Position numbers and translations under genes: made by a program
Assembly (NCBI GenBank): GCA_019637395.1
Contig: JAHBVR010000021.1
Coordinates: 78,667 to 142,666 of the forward strand
Length of the DNA stretch: 64,000 nucleotides
Direction of reading: 5' to 3'
From: Vulcanimicrobiota bacterium
Lineage (GTDB): Bacteria > Vulcanimicrobiota > Xenobia > Xenobiales > JADMJV01
Notes under the pieces: generated by a model
What the model saw: only the letters and a program-made list of their open reading frames with translations
Told to the model about the DNA's origin: nothing
The model's database searches: none
Shown: positions 1-8,138 of the stretch, one piece after another
Layout of the letters: every line of letters starts with the position of its first letter
Position numbering within the stretch: position 1 is the first letter of the stretch

Positions 1-617
1 CCGGCCACGAAGGGATTGTCCTCCGGCTGGTTGCAAAACACCACCAGACGGCAGCAGGCCAGGCCTTCACGCTCGGGATGCACATTGGCGATGTCCAGAA
101 TGCGCTGACCCATATGGGCCACCGCGTCCATATTGATGCCGGCCCGGGTGGAAGCTAGCGAAATGGAAGAACAGACGCGTTCGGTGCGGTTGAGGGCTTC
201 CGGCAGGCTATCCAGCAGCGCCCGGTCGGCCGGAGTCAGACCGCGGTGCACCGGTGCCGAAAAGCCGGCGATGAAGTCCACGCCCAGTTCGGCGGCGGCT
301 TTGTCCATGGCCATGGCCAGCGGCACGAAGCAGGACGGGCCGGCCGAAGCGCCCACCAGGCTGATCGGGGTGCAGGAGATGCGCTTGTTGATAATGGGGA
401 TGCCCAGGTCGCGAGCCACCTCGTTGACGGTGGGCACCAGGTTGCGGCCCACCCGCAACAACTTGCGCACCACCCGTTCGCAGGTCTCCCGGACGCTGGG
501 GCTGGCGCAGTCGAGGAGATTCACCCCCAGGGTGATGGTGCGGATGTCGAGATGGTGCTCTTCGAACATCTGCAGAGTATCGAAGACTTCGTTGCTGGTA
601 AGCTTGGCCGGATCCAT
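1..617 (-). CDS. DUF711/UPF0210 family protein (3' end beyond window)
   Basis: About 205 residues are visible from the ATG at 617; the gene continues past base 1. The translation carries the family signature, IRTITLGVNLLDC near residue 30, INKRISCTPISLVG near residue 81 and a later HMGQRILDIANVHPEREGLAC. The family is conserved and resembles pyruvate formate-lyase in fold, but I know no proven reaction; cytosolic location is inferred. It is divergent from the EVE gene with 42 bases between. TACCTT lies eight bases before the ATG and there is no clear Shine-Dalgarno (SD). Confidence 0.9.
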   Translation of the reverse strand, partial: MDPAKLTSNEVFDTLQMFEEHHLDIRTITLGVNLLDCASPSVRETCERVVRKLLRVGRNLVPTVNEVARDLGIPIINKRISCTPISLVGASAGPSCFVPLAMAMDKAAAELGVDFIAGFSAPVHRGLTPADRALLDSLPEALNRTERVCSSISLASTRAGINMDAVAHMGQRILDIANVHPEREGLACCRLVVFCNQPEDNPFVA

Positions 618-659
618 AGTCGGGCAAGGTATGCGACCTGCTCGTGCGAACCTCCTGGC

Positions 660-1118
660 ATGCAGTACTGGCTCTTTAAAAGCGAACCCGATTCTTTCTC
701 GTTGAACCACCTCAAGAAGATGCGCAAGAGTCCCTGGGACGGAGTCCGCAACTATATGGCGCGCAACTACATGCGTTCCATGCAGCCCGGCGACCTGGGT
801 TTCTTTTACCATAGCCGGGTCGATCCGCCGGGCATCGCGGGGGTCTGTAAAGTGGTCAGTCAACCTTACGACGATTTCACCGCCCTGGATAAAAAATCCA
901 AGTATTTCGATCCGAAGTCCACGGCCGATAACAACCGCTGGTCCCTGGTGGACGTGGAATACGTGGAAACCTTCAAACATTTTGTCACTCTGGAAGAACT
1001 CAAAGATCACCCTGAGCTCAAAGACATGGTGGTCACTCGCAAAGGCAACCGCCTTTCGATCTCTCCGGTTCAGCCGGCGGAGTGGAAAGTGGTGCTGGCT
1101 TTAGGACGGGGGAAATGA
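660..1118 (+). CDS. EVE domain-containing protein
   Basis: 152 residues, the whole being one EVE (DUF55, PUA-like) domain. Diagnostic segments are QYWLFKSEP at the N-terminus, WDGVRNYMARN near residue 25, GDLGFFYHS near 43, PGIAGVCKV near 56 and LSISPV near the end. EVE proteins bind modified bases in DNA or RNA; the ligand here is unknown. The ATG at 660 gives the exact family N-terminus although no good SD precedes it. Its last 49 bases overlap the 3' end of the convergent kinase gene. Confidence 0.92.
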   Translation: MQYWLFKSEPDSFSLNHLKKMRKSPWDGVRNYMARNYMRSMQPGDLGFFYHSRVDPPGIAGVCKVVSQPYDDFTALDKKSKYFDPKSTADNNRWSLVDVEYVETFKHFVTLEELKDHPELKDMVVTRKGNRLSISPVQPAEWKVVLALGRGK

Positions 1119-2500
1119 AGCTGGAAGCGGCTGCCCTGGCCTAAAACGGAGTGCAGGTGCACGTCGCCGCCATGGGCGCGCATGGCCGAGCGCACCAGGG
1201 CCAGGCCCAGGCCGTGACTGGCGCTGGTGCGCGAGGTATCCACCCGATAGAGGCGGTCGAAGAGGTAAGGCAGGTGATCGGGCTCGATACCCGGGCCACG
1301 GTCCTGAACGGCCAGGATCCACTCGTTGGAATGTTCGAGCCATTCGATGCGCACCGGGAAAGTGCTGTACTTACTGGTATTGGAAAGCAAATTGCCGAGA
1401 GCCATCTCCACCAGCCGGCGGTCGGCCACCAGCACGGCCTCGGGCGGAACCTGAATCACCACCTGATCGCGCGGATGGGCGGTGAGATGATACTCCACCA
1501 AACTTTCCACCAGCTCGCGCACCGGGATTTGCTGCGGCTCCAGATGCGGCCGGGCGGCTTCGGTGCGGGCCAGTAGCAACAGGCGCTCCACCAGCGTACT
1601 CAACCGCTCCAGTTCTTCCACGCTGGAGCCGAGCACTTCTTGATAGACTTCCAGACTGCGCTCCTGGGCCAGCGTGACCTCGGCCTGGAGCAGCATACTG
1701 GTCAGGGGAGTGCGCAGTTCGTGGGCCAGGTCGGTGCTGAAGTGGGACAGCCGCTCCATACCGACCTGGATTTCGTCAAGCAGGCGGTCGAATTCCTGAG
1801 CCAGCGGCGCCAGTTCTTGAGGCCAGCGGCGCGAGGAAAAGCGCTGGTGCAGTTGATCGACCTTGAGTCGCTGCACCAGCCGGGTCATCAGCGAGAGCGG
1901 ACTCAGTCCGCGCCGGGAAATCAGGCCGGCCAGGAAGGCGGCCAGCAAAACTCCCAGTCCGACCAGCAGAGTCAGCGCGCGACGATAGTTGGTCAGGGTG
2001 CGGCTCTTTTGGCTGGTGTCCAGAGCCACCAGCAGCCGGATGCGGGCGGTGCTGCCCTTCTCGCGCACGGCCCAGGCTTCCACGATGAGAAAGCTCTCTG
2101 TGCCTTGTTTCCAGACGGTGCCTTCGCCCAGCTTGCCCTCGTTGTAGATGGGCATCTGGCTGATAAACTCCGAGCTCAGGGCGGGGAAACGGCGCGTTTC
2201 GTAGAGTTTCTTGCCCCGTTCATCCTGAATGCGCAACTGGTATTGGTGAAAGTGCAGTGCTTCCATATCCAGGGGAATTTCGCGCTGCAGCGTTTTCAGC
2301 AGATCCTCATTCTGGCGAAAAATCGTTTGTAACAGGGCTACCGTATCGTCAAGCACCCGCGTTTCGTCCCGGCGAAATTCCTGGTCGAGCAACCAGTAGG
2401 TGGTAGAGCCGAGGGCTGTCAGCAAGAGGGCGGCCGAGACCGCGAACATGACGGCCAGGCGGAGGACCAGACTGTTGCTAGGTTTTTTGGTTGGATTCAA
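1070..2500 (-). CDS. CusS-like heavy-metal sensor histidine kinase
   Basis: 476 residues: TM helix about 11-36, periplasmic sensor about 37-172, TM helix about 174-195, HAMP-like linker, dimerisation helix with phosphoacceptor His260 in LAHELRTPLTS, then an ATPase domain with NLLSNTSKYS (N box), DRGPGI (G1) and HGLGLALV (G2). The architecture and motif spelling match the CusS/CopS branch that senses periplasmic copper or silver in known cases; the ligand here is inferred. It overlaps the regulator gene by 23 bases (2478-2500), so the two are translationally coupled. Confidence 0.9.
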   Translation of the reverse strand: MNPTKKPSNSLVLRLAVMFAVSAALLLTALGSTTYWLLDQEFRRDETRVLDDTVALLQTIFRQNEDLLKTLQREIPLDMEALHFHQYQLRIQDERGKKLYETRRFPALSSEFISQMPIYNEGKLGEGTVWKQGTESFLIVEAWAVREKGSTARIRLLVALDTSQKSRTLTNYRRALTLLVGLGVLLAAFLAGLISRRGLSPLSLMTRLVQRLKVDQLHQRFSSRRWPQELAPLAQEFDRLLDEIQVGMERLSHFSTDLAHELRTPLTSMLLQAEVTLAQERSLEVYQEVLGSSVEELERLSTLVERLLLLARTEAARPHLEPQQIPVRELVESLVEYHLTAHPRDQVVIQVPPEAVLVADRRLVEMALGNLLSNTSKYSTFPVRIEWLEHSNEWILAVQDRGPGIEPDHLPYLFDRLYRVDTSRTSASHGLGLALVRSAMRAHGGDVHLHSVLGQGSRFQLHFPRPKASTTFHSAG

Positions 2501-3164
2501 GAATGTAACCGGCTCCCCGGACGGTACGGATTAACTTCACGGGAAACGGATCGTCCACCTTTTGGCGCAGGCGGCGCACGGTCACATCGATCACGTTGGT
2601 TTCCGTTTCGAAGTTCAGCCCCCAGACCTTCTGCACCAGGTCCTTGCGCGTGACCAGGTGTCCGGGATTCTCCACCAGCAGACACAGGATGCGGAACTCT
2701 TTCTGCGTGAGTTCAATATTCTGGCCCTGGCGTTGCACCGACTGGCTGGAGTAAATCACGGTCAGGTCTTCCACGTGGCGCACGTCCTGAGCCACGCTCA
2801 GGGAACTGCGGCGCAAAATGGCTTCGATTCGAGCGGAAAGTTCGGCGAAGGCAAAAGGTTTGGTCAGGTAGTCATCGGCCCCGGCCTGCAAGCCATTGAC
2901 CCGATCGTGAATGCGATCGAGGGCGGTCAGCAAGATCACCGGAGTGCGGTGGCCGCCGCGGCGCAATTGCTCGAGCACGCCCAGCCCGTCCAGGCCCGGC
3001 AGCATGCGGTCGAGAATGACCAGTTGATACGAGCCGTTGCTGGCCATTTCCAGGCCGGTCGTCCCATCATGAGCCAGATCCACTCGATAATGGAGTTCCT
3101 CCAGACCCTTTTTCAGGTTGTCCGCGATCTTGCGTTCGTCTTCGATAATTAGCAGTTTCACCAT
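2478..3164 (-). CDS. CusR-like OmpR-family response regulator
   Basis: 228 residues: receiver domain with ED at 7-8, phosphoacceptor in VILDRML near residue 51 and KPF near 101, followed by an OmpR/PhoB winged helix ending VRGAGYIL. The ATG at 3164 starts MVKLLIIEDE, the normal family N-terminus; an in-frame upstream start would add 13 unlikely residues. Partner of the kinase directly downstream. A CusR/CopR-type inverted repeat lies 34 bases upstream, so autoregulation is likely. Confidence 0.93.
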   Translation of the reverse strand: MVKLLIIEDERKIADNLKKGLEELHYRVDLAHDGTTGLEMASNGSYQLVILDRMLPGLDGLGVLEQLRRGGHRTPVILLTALDRIHDRVNGLQAGADDYLTKPFAFAELSARIEAILRRSSLSVAQDVRHVEDLTVIYSSQSVQRQGQNIELTQKEFRILCLLVENPGHLVTRKDLVQKVWGLNFETETNVIDVTVRRLRQKVDDPFPVKLIRTVRGAGYILESNQKT

Positions 3165-3197
3165 AGCAGTGTAGCAACCCGCCGAGTCCGGGGGCTC

Positions 3198-3212
3198 TGA
3201 CAATCTTGTAAT
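3198..3212. promoter_or_regulatory. Candidate CusR/CopR-type operator
   Basis: TGACAATCTTGTAAT contains TGACAA and TTGTAA as half-sites two bases apart. It differs by one base from the TGACAA-N2-TTGTCA core recognised by CusR/CopR regulators in Proteobacteria. It sits in the 105-base gap between the divergent regulator and SulP genes. The match is seen directly; binding is inferred. Confidence 0.6.
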
Positions 3213-3269
3213 CCTTTCTTGATTTCCCGTCTGATAGTTTGGGCCGTAACCCTAATCAAGGAGTTCTTC

Positions 3270-4859
3270 ATGTCAGAAATCCCCGCAGACGGCCTCGAGG
3301 GCCTGAAAGCGAATTGGAAAACCGATCTCATGAGTGGTTTCCTGATTTTCTTGATCGCCCTGCCGCTAAGTTTGGGCATCGCCCTGGCTTCGGGCGTGCC
3401 ACCCCTATCCGGAATCATCGCGGCCGTGGTGGGCGGACTGGTGGTCTCGCTGACCAGCGGCTCTTATGTCACCATCAATGGTCCAGCCGCCGGCCTGATC
3501 GTGGTCATTTTGGGAGCGGTCAACTCTCTGGGCGGAGGGATCGAAGGCTACCGCTACACTCTGGCCGCCATCACCATTGCGGGAATCCTGCAGATCATTG
3601 CCGGCCTTACCAAAGCCGGCAAGCTCAGCACTTTCTTCCCCTCGTCAGCCGTGCACGGGTTGCTGGCCTCGATCGGTATCATCATCATCGCCAAGCAGAC
3701 CTATATCATGTTGGGCATCAAACCGGTAGGGAAAACCGCTCTGCAACAACTGGCCAATCTACCCGCCTCGCTGAGCCTGGCCAATCCGGAATTGGCCCTG
3801 ATCGGCTTGCTCACGCTGGCAACTGTGGTCCTCATGCCAATGATCAAGCCGCTCAAGAAATTTCCCGCTCCGCTGGTGGGCGTGGTCATCGGCATGTGCC
3901 TGGCCACCTACTTTGACCTGAGTCATGAACACACTTACCTGGCCTTTCAGAACCATTCTTACACGCTGGGGCCCGATGCGCTGGTCACTTTGCCCGGAAA
4001 TCTTAGCGAAGGCATCGTTCATCCCGACTGGTCAAAGTTGGGAGAGCTGGCTTTCTGGCGCGCGGTGATGATGATTTTCATCATCGCTTCCTTGGAAACG
4101 CTGCTCTCCTGTGCGGCCGTGGACAAACTCGACCCCTATAACCGCAAGGCCAATCTGAATCGAGACCTGACCGCCATCGGCATCGGCACGGCTGTCTCCG
4201 GTTGGCTGGGCGGACTGCCGATGATCGCGGAGATCGTGCGTAGTTCGGCCAATGTGAACAGCGGCGCCAAAACCCGCTGGTCCAATTTTTTCCACGGCTT
4301 CTTCATGCTGACCTTCGTGTGCCTGGCTTCGGGATTGATTCACCGGATTCCGCAGGCTTCGCTGGCGGCGATTCTGGTCTTTACCGGTTTCCGGCTGGCC
4401 TCGCCCAAAGAGTTCAAGAAGACGATGGCCATCGGCAGCGACCAGATGCTCATTTTCGTTACCACCATCGCCGTCACGCTGGGGACCGACCTGCTCATCG
4501 GCATTCTCTCGGGCGTGCTGGTCAAGCTGGTGCTGCACCTGGTTCGCGGCAACAGCCCGGGCCAATTGCTCAAGTGCGAAATGGACGTGCGCCTGGACAA
4601 CAACGCCGCCATCTGCAACGTCAACGGCACGGTGGCTTTCACCAACCTGCTGCATCTCAAGCAGAAACTCGAGGCCATGCCGGGGGGACTGGACGTCAAG
4701 ATCGATCTGGGCCAGACCCGGCTGGTGGATCACTCGGCCATGGAGTATCTGGAAGGCTTTCAACACGACTATGAGCGCAGCGGCGGCCAGGTAGCCGTAG
4801 TGGGTCTGGAAGGACACCGCAGTCAGTCAGCCCACCCGCTGGCGGCAAGAACTAAGTAA
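3270..4859 (+). CDS. SulP-family inorganic anion transporter with STAS domain
   Basis: 529 residues: about 11-14 membrane helices followed by a C-terminal STAS domain (about 430-520) with the typical LVDHSAMEYLEGF segment. SulP proteins carry sulfate, bicarbonate or related anions at the inner membrane. The segment ETLLSCAAVDKLDPYNR resembles SulP members near carbonic anhydrases, but the substrate cannot be read from sequence. The ATG at 3270 has SD AAGGAG seven bases upstream. It is divergent from the CusR-like gene and shares its candidate operator region. Confidence 0.92.
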   Translation: MSEIPADGLEGLKANWKTDLMSGFLIFLIALPLSLGIALASGVPPLSGIIAAVVGGLVVSLTSGSYVTINGPAAGLIVVILGAVNSLGGGIEGYRYTLAAITIAGILQIIAGLTKAGKLSTFFPSSAVHGLLASIGIIIIAKQTYIMLGIKPVGKTALQQLANLPASLSLANPELALIGLLTLATVVLMPMIKPLKKFPAPLVGVVIGMCLATYFDLSHEHTYLAFQNHSYTLGPDALVTLPGNLSEGIVHPDWSKLGELAFWRAVMMIFIIASLETLLSCAAVDKLDPYNRKANLNRDLTAIGIGTAVSGWLGGLPMIAEIVRSSANVNSGAKTRWSNFFHGFFMLTFVCLASGLIHRIPQASLAAILVFTGFRLASPKEFKKTMAIGSDQMLIFVTTIAVTLGTDLLIGILSGVLVKLVLHLVRGNSPGQLLKCEMDVRLDNNAAICNVNGTVAFTNLLHLKQKLEAMPGGLDVKIDLGQTRLVDHSAMEYLEGFQHDYERSGGQVAVVGLEGHRSQSAHPLAARTK

Positions 4860-4861
4860 CT

Positions 4862-4879
4862 CCTGGCCGAAAGGCCAGG
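4862..4879 (+). promoter_or_regulatory. GAAA-tetraloop hairpin before a start codon
   Basis: CCTGGCC-GAAA-GGCCAGG is a perfect 7-bp stem closed by a GNRA tetraloop. It fills the gap between the SulP stop (4859) and the next ATG (4882), where an SD would be expected. No U-run follows, so it is not a classical terminator. It may control translation or processing between the two genes. Confidence 0.6.
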
Positions 4880-4881
4880 CC

Positions 4882-5553
4882 ATGAGGATCCTGGTGGTGG
4901 AGGATGAGGAGTCGCTGCGCGAGTCTCTGCGATTTTTGCTGCAGCAGGCCCACTACCAGGTGGAGACGGCCGCAGACGGGTTGCAGGGACTGCACAAAGC
5001 GGGGGAGTTTCAACCCGACCTGATTTTGCTCGACGGTATGTTGCCCGGGCTGGACGGAGTGGAAGTGTGCCGCCGCCTGCGCGGCCTGCAGTTCTCCGGC
5101 ATTGTGCTGATGCTGACGGCCCGCGGCGAGGAGATCGACCAGGTGCTGGGCCTGGAAGGGGGTGCCGACGACTACGTGGTCAAGCCGTTCCGCCACCTGG
5201 AGTTGCTGGCGCGCATCAAGGCTCACCTGCGCCGGCGCGAGCGGGAGGCCGAGCCGGGCCTGCGCAGCGGGGATCTGGAAATCTTTCCAGAGCGCCATGA
5301 GGTCTGGAGAAGCGGTCGCAAGCTGGAGCTGACTCCCAAGGAGTTCGCTCTGCTGCACTTTTTGTCTGAAAATCGGCGCAAAGCGCAGAGCCGCGAGCGC
5401 ATCCTGAGCGCCTGTTGGGGCTACGAATTCGACGGCGAGGCCCGGGTGGTCAACGTGACGGTGCAGCGCCTGCGCGAGAAGATCGAAATCGATCCGGCCC
5501 AGCCACGCTATCTGGTGACGGTGCGCGGGGTGGGCTACATGTGGGATGTTTAG
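4882..5553 (+). CDS. OmpR-family response regulator
   Basis: 223 residues: receiver domain with EDEE at 7-10, phosphoacceptor in LILLDGMLPG near residue 51 and KPF near 101, then a PhoB-type winged helix ending VRGVGYMW. It follows the SulP gene by 22 bases, which are filled by a GNRA hairpin, and overlaps the kinase gene by eight bases, forming a second two-component pair. Stimulus unknown. Confidence 0.92.
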   Translation: MRILVVEDEESLRESLRFLLQQAHYQVETAADGLQGLHKAGEFQPDLILLDGMLPGLDGVEVCRRLRGLQFSGIVLMLTARGEEIDQVLGLEGGADDYVVKPFRHLELLARIKAHLRRREREAEPGLRSGDLEIFPERHEVWRSGRKLELTPKEFALLHFLSENRRKAQSRERILSACWGYEFDGEARVVNVTVQRLREKIEIDPAQPRYLVTVRGVGYMWDV

Positions 5554-6928
5554 CAGCCTGCGCGTGCCGCTGGCGCTGGCTTTCTTTTGCACCATCGCAC
5601 TGACGCTGGCCCTGGCCGAGACGGTGCTGCTGGGTGGGGTGCGCCAGACCTATCTGGACAACGCCCAGGCTGCGCTGGAGCGCGACTGCGGTTTTGTGGC
5701 CAACTTGATGCGCCGGCATATGGATCAGACGCTGCTCAGCCCGGCCGCGCGCAAGATGATCACCGATGAAATGGCTCAATTGTCGGTCAACATGTCGGGC
5801 AGTATGTGTATTGTGAATTGGCGGGGCGACATCCTGGAGGACAGCGCTCACCGCCGGGGGCAGAACGTAGCCCGGAGAGAGGAAGTGGACGCGGCTCTGC
5901 ACGGAACACCCGGCCTGCGCCTGGGGGATTTGGAAACCGACCCCACCATGTACGTGGCCGTGCCCATGCTGGCTCAAAACAAGATCGTGGGCGCCATCTA
6001 TGGGAGCCGTTCCCTTTCCGAGTTGCAACTGACGTTGGTGCAATTGCGCACCAGATTTTATGAACTGGCCCTGGGAGTTTTGCTGGGTGGCATGGCTGTA
6101 AGTTTGCTGCTGGCCCGCTGGTTGACCCGGCCGCTGCGGCGCCTGACGGAGGCCGTGAAGCGCTTCGGGGAAGGCCACCTGGACGAGCGCATCGGCATTC
6201 GCTCACGAGACGAAACAGCGATTTTAACGCGGGCCTTCAACTCCATGGCCGACAACCTGGAAGTCCAGCAGCAAACTTTGAGACGCTTTGTCTCGGATGC
6301 TTCTCACGAGCTGAAGACCCCGCTGGCTTCGCTGCGCAGTCTGATCGAGGCTCTGGAGGCGGGGGCGCCGCGCGAGCAGTTTCTGGGCATGATTCATCGC
6401 GACCTGGACCGGATGGAGCGTCTTATTGCGAACTTGCTCGATTTGCATCGTCTGGAGCAGGCTGCCATCACCTTCCGAATGCAACCCTTAGAGCTGGAAC
6501 CTTTCCTACAAGAATTGGCCGACGAGCACGGGGCCCAGCTGGTGAGACCCTGTTCGGTGACGGTGGAAACGGATGCCGACCGGCTGCACCAGGTGGTTAC
6601 CAACCTGCTGGTCAACGCCCGCCGGGCGGCGCCGGAGGGTACGGTGTGCCTGGGCGTAGGGGAGGGGATGCTCTGGGTGGAGGACGATGGCGTGGGCATT
6701 GCCCCCGAACATTTGCCTCACCTGTTTGACCGCTTTTACCGGGTGGACGGCAGCCGCTCGCGGCAACAGGGAGGCACCGGGCTGGGACTGGCCATCAGCA
6801 AGGGCCTGGTGGAAGGAATGGGTGGAAGATTGCGCGCCCACAGCGACGGCCTCGGCCGGGGAGCTCGCTTCACGATCGAGTTCAACTCCAGAAGCGGACC
6901 ACGTCCTGCAGAGATTCCCGAGCCTTGA
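5546..6928 (+). CDS. HAMP-containing sensor histidine kinase
   Basis: 460 residues: TM helix about 6-28, periplasmic sensor about 30-172, TM helix about 173-190, HAMP about 191-243, His254 in SDASHELKTPL, ATPase domain with NLLVNARRAA (N box), DDGVGI and GTGLGLAIS. The sensor region has no family I recognise. It overlaps the regulator by eight bases upstream and the convergent decarboxylase gene by 47 bases downstream. Partner of the regulator at 4882. Confidence 0.92.
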   Translation: MFSSLRVPLALAFFCTIALTLALAETVLLGGVRQTYLDNAQAALERDCGFVANLMRRHMDQTLLSPAARKMITDEMAQLSVNMSGSMCIVNWRGDILEDSAHRRGQNVARREEVDAALHGTPGLRLGDLETDPTMYVAVPMLAQNKIVGAIYGSRSLSELQLTLVQLRTRFYELALGVLLGGMAVSLLLARWLTRPLRRLTEAVKRFGEGHLDERIGIRSRDETAILTRAFNSMADNLEVQQQTLRRFVSDASHELKTPLASLRSLIEALEAGAPREQFLGMIHRDLDRMERLIANLLDLHRLEQAAITFRMQPLELEPFLQELADEHGAQLVRPCSVTVETDADRLHQVVTNLLVNARRAAPEGTVCLGVGEGMLWVEDDGVGIAPEHLPHLFDRFYRVDGSRSRQQGGTGLGLAISKGLVEGMGGRLRAHSDGLGRGARFTIEFNSRSGPRPAEIPEP

Positions 6929-8069
6929 GCAGGGACAATTCGCCCCGCCGCCATCCCAGCACCAGCGGCAGCGCCCGGCTGCAGTGGCGCGACCACATTC
7001 CCAGGGTATAGGCCCCGATATCGTGCACCACCACCCAGTCGCCGGGCTCGATGCGGGCCAATGGGACGTCGCGGCCGATCACGTCCCCGCCGAAGCAGAG
7101 CGGGCCGACCAGCGTCCAGGGCTCGAGAGGGCCGGCTTTGGGCCGACCTTGAGAATCGAAGACCTCCATGCGGTTGAACCAGTCCTGGGGCGCGTAGGCC
7201 AGGCGCAACAGCATGTCGGCTCCCACGTGCAGCACCGCCATGGGCGAGGGAACACCCTCCTTCACATATTCCACGCGCGAGGCTACCCAGCCCGATGGCC
7301 CCTGAATCCAGCGGCCGAATTCGCTGATCAGGGGGATCTGGCCAAAGCCTGGACAGGCCTGGCGTAAAGCCTGAGCATATTGCTCAGGCTGCGGGCCTTC
7401 CCCTAAATTGCGATAGTTGACGGCCAGGCCGCCACCCATATCGAAGAACTTCAGGTTGAGCCCTTGCCCCGCCCGCCACACGCGGGCCACCCCATCCACC
7501 AACTGTTCTAAAGGACAACCCTGCGAGCCCACATGCAAGTGCAGCCCGCCCAACCAGGGAAATCGTTGAAAAAGGGCCGGCAGGTCGCTTTCCTCAAGCG
7601 GCATTCCGAACTTGGAGCCGCGGTTGGCCACGCTGGTCATGGCAATAGAGCCGGAGCCCACCTGAGGATTAACCCGCACTCCGATGGGATAGTCCGGCTG
7701 GAGCCGATCGAGGCGTTCCAATTCCTCGAGGTTGTCGGCATTGAGGCGCACCCTCAGTTGGAGAGCCTCTTTTAGCTCCCACTCGGTTTTGGCGGGCGAA
7801 TCGTAGACGATGCGCTCGGGAGCGCAGCCGGCCGCCAGAGCCAACTGAACCTCTTCCCAGGAGGCGGCCTCCAGGCCGGCTCCAGCCTCCACCAGCGAAC
7901 GCAGCACCCCCACCAGCGGATTGGCTTTGATGGCCACGGCGTGGAGTTCGGCTTCGGGTATGGCCTTGCGAATGCGCCCCAGGCGTTCATGCATGACGTC
8001 CAGGTCGTGGACGATGAAGGCGGTGTCCCGCTCGCTCAACTGGCCCAGGGCTTTTGGCAGTGCTTCCAT
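6882..8069 (-). CDS. PLP-dependent decarboxylase (fold type III, DapDC/ODC family)
   Basis: 395 residues, the usual length. Visible are the PLP lysine Lys48 in AVAIKANP, HLHVGSQ near residue 176, a glycine loop (DMGGGLAVNY), EFGRWI, the catalytic-Cys region LCFGGDVIGRD and the late GAYT motif. The family decarboxylates meso-diaminopimelate, ornithine, arginine or carboxynorspermidine. LCFGGD replaces the LCES/PTCDGxD wording and DIGAYT fits broader group members, so the substrate is open. It stands alone between two signalling genes. Confidence 0.88.
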   Translation of the reverse strand: MEALPKALGQLSERDTAFIVHDLDVMHERLGRIRKAIPEAELHAVAIKANPLVGVLRSLVEAGAGLEAASWEEVQLALAAGCAPERIVYDSPAKTEWELKEALQLRVRLNADNLEELERLDRLQPDYPIGVRVNPQVGSGSIAMTSVANRGSKFGMPLEESDLPALFQRFPWLGGLHLHVGSQGCPLEQLVDGVARVWRAGQGLNLKFFDMGGGLAVNYRNLGEGPQPEQYAQALRQACPGFGQIPLISEFGRWIQGPSGWVASRVEYVKEGVPSPMAVLHVGADMLLRLAYAPQDWFNRMEVFDSQGRPKAGPLEPWTLVGPLCFGGDVIGRDVPLARIEPGDWVVVHDIGAYTLGMWSRHCSRALPLVLGWRRGELSLLKARESLQDVVRFWS

Positions 8070-8138
8070 TTGGGGGAAATTCGCCTGTTACCGTTTTGTG
8101 ACCTACGTGAGTCCGCCTCGTGTTTCGGGCTGCCTACC

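Noticed and set aside
246-659. Extension of the EVE frame upstream to 246.
   Set aside because: It runs antisense to the DUF711 gene, and the EVE family N-terminus is reached exactly at 660.
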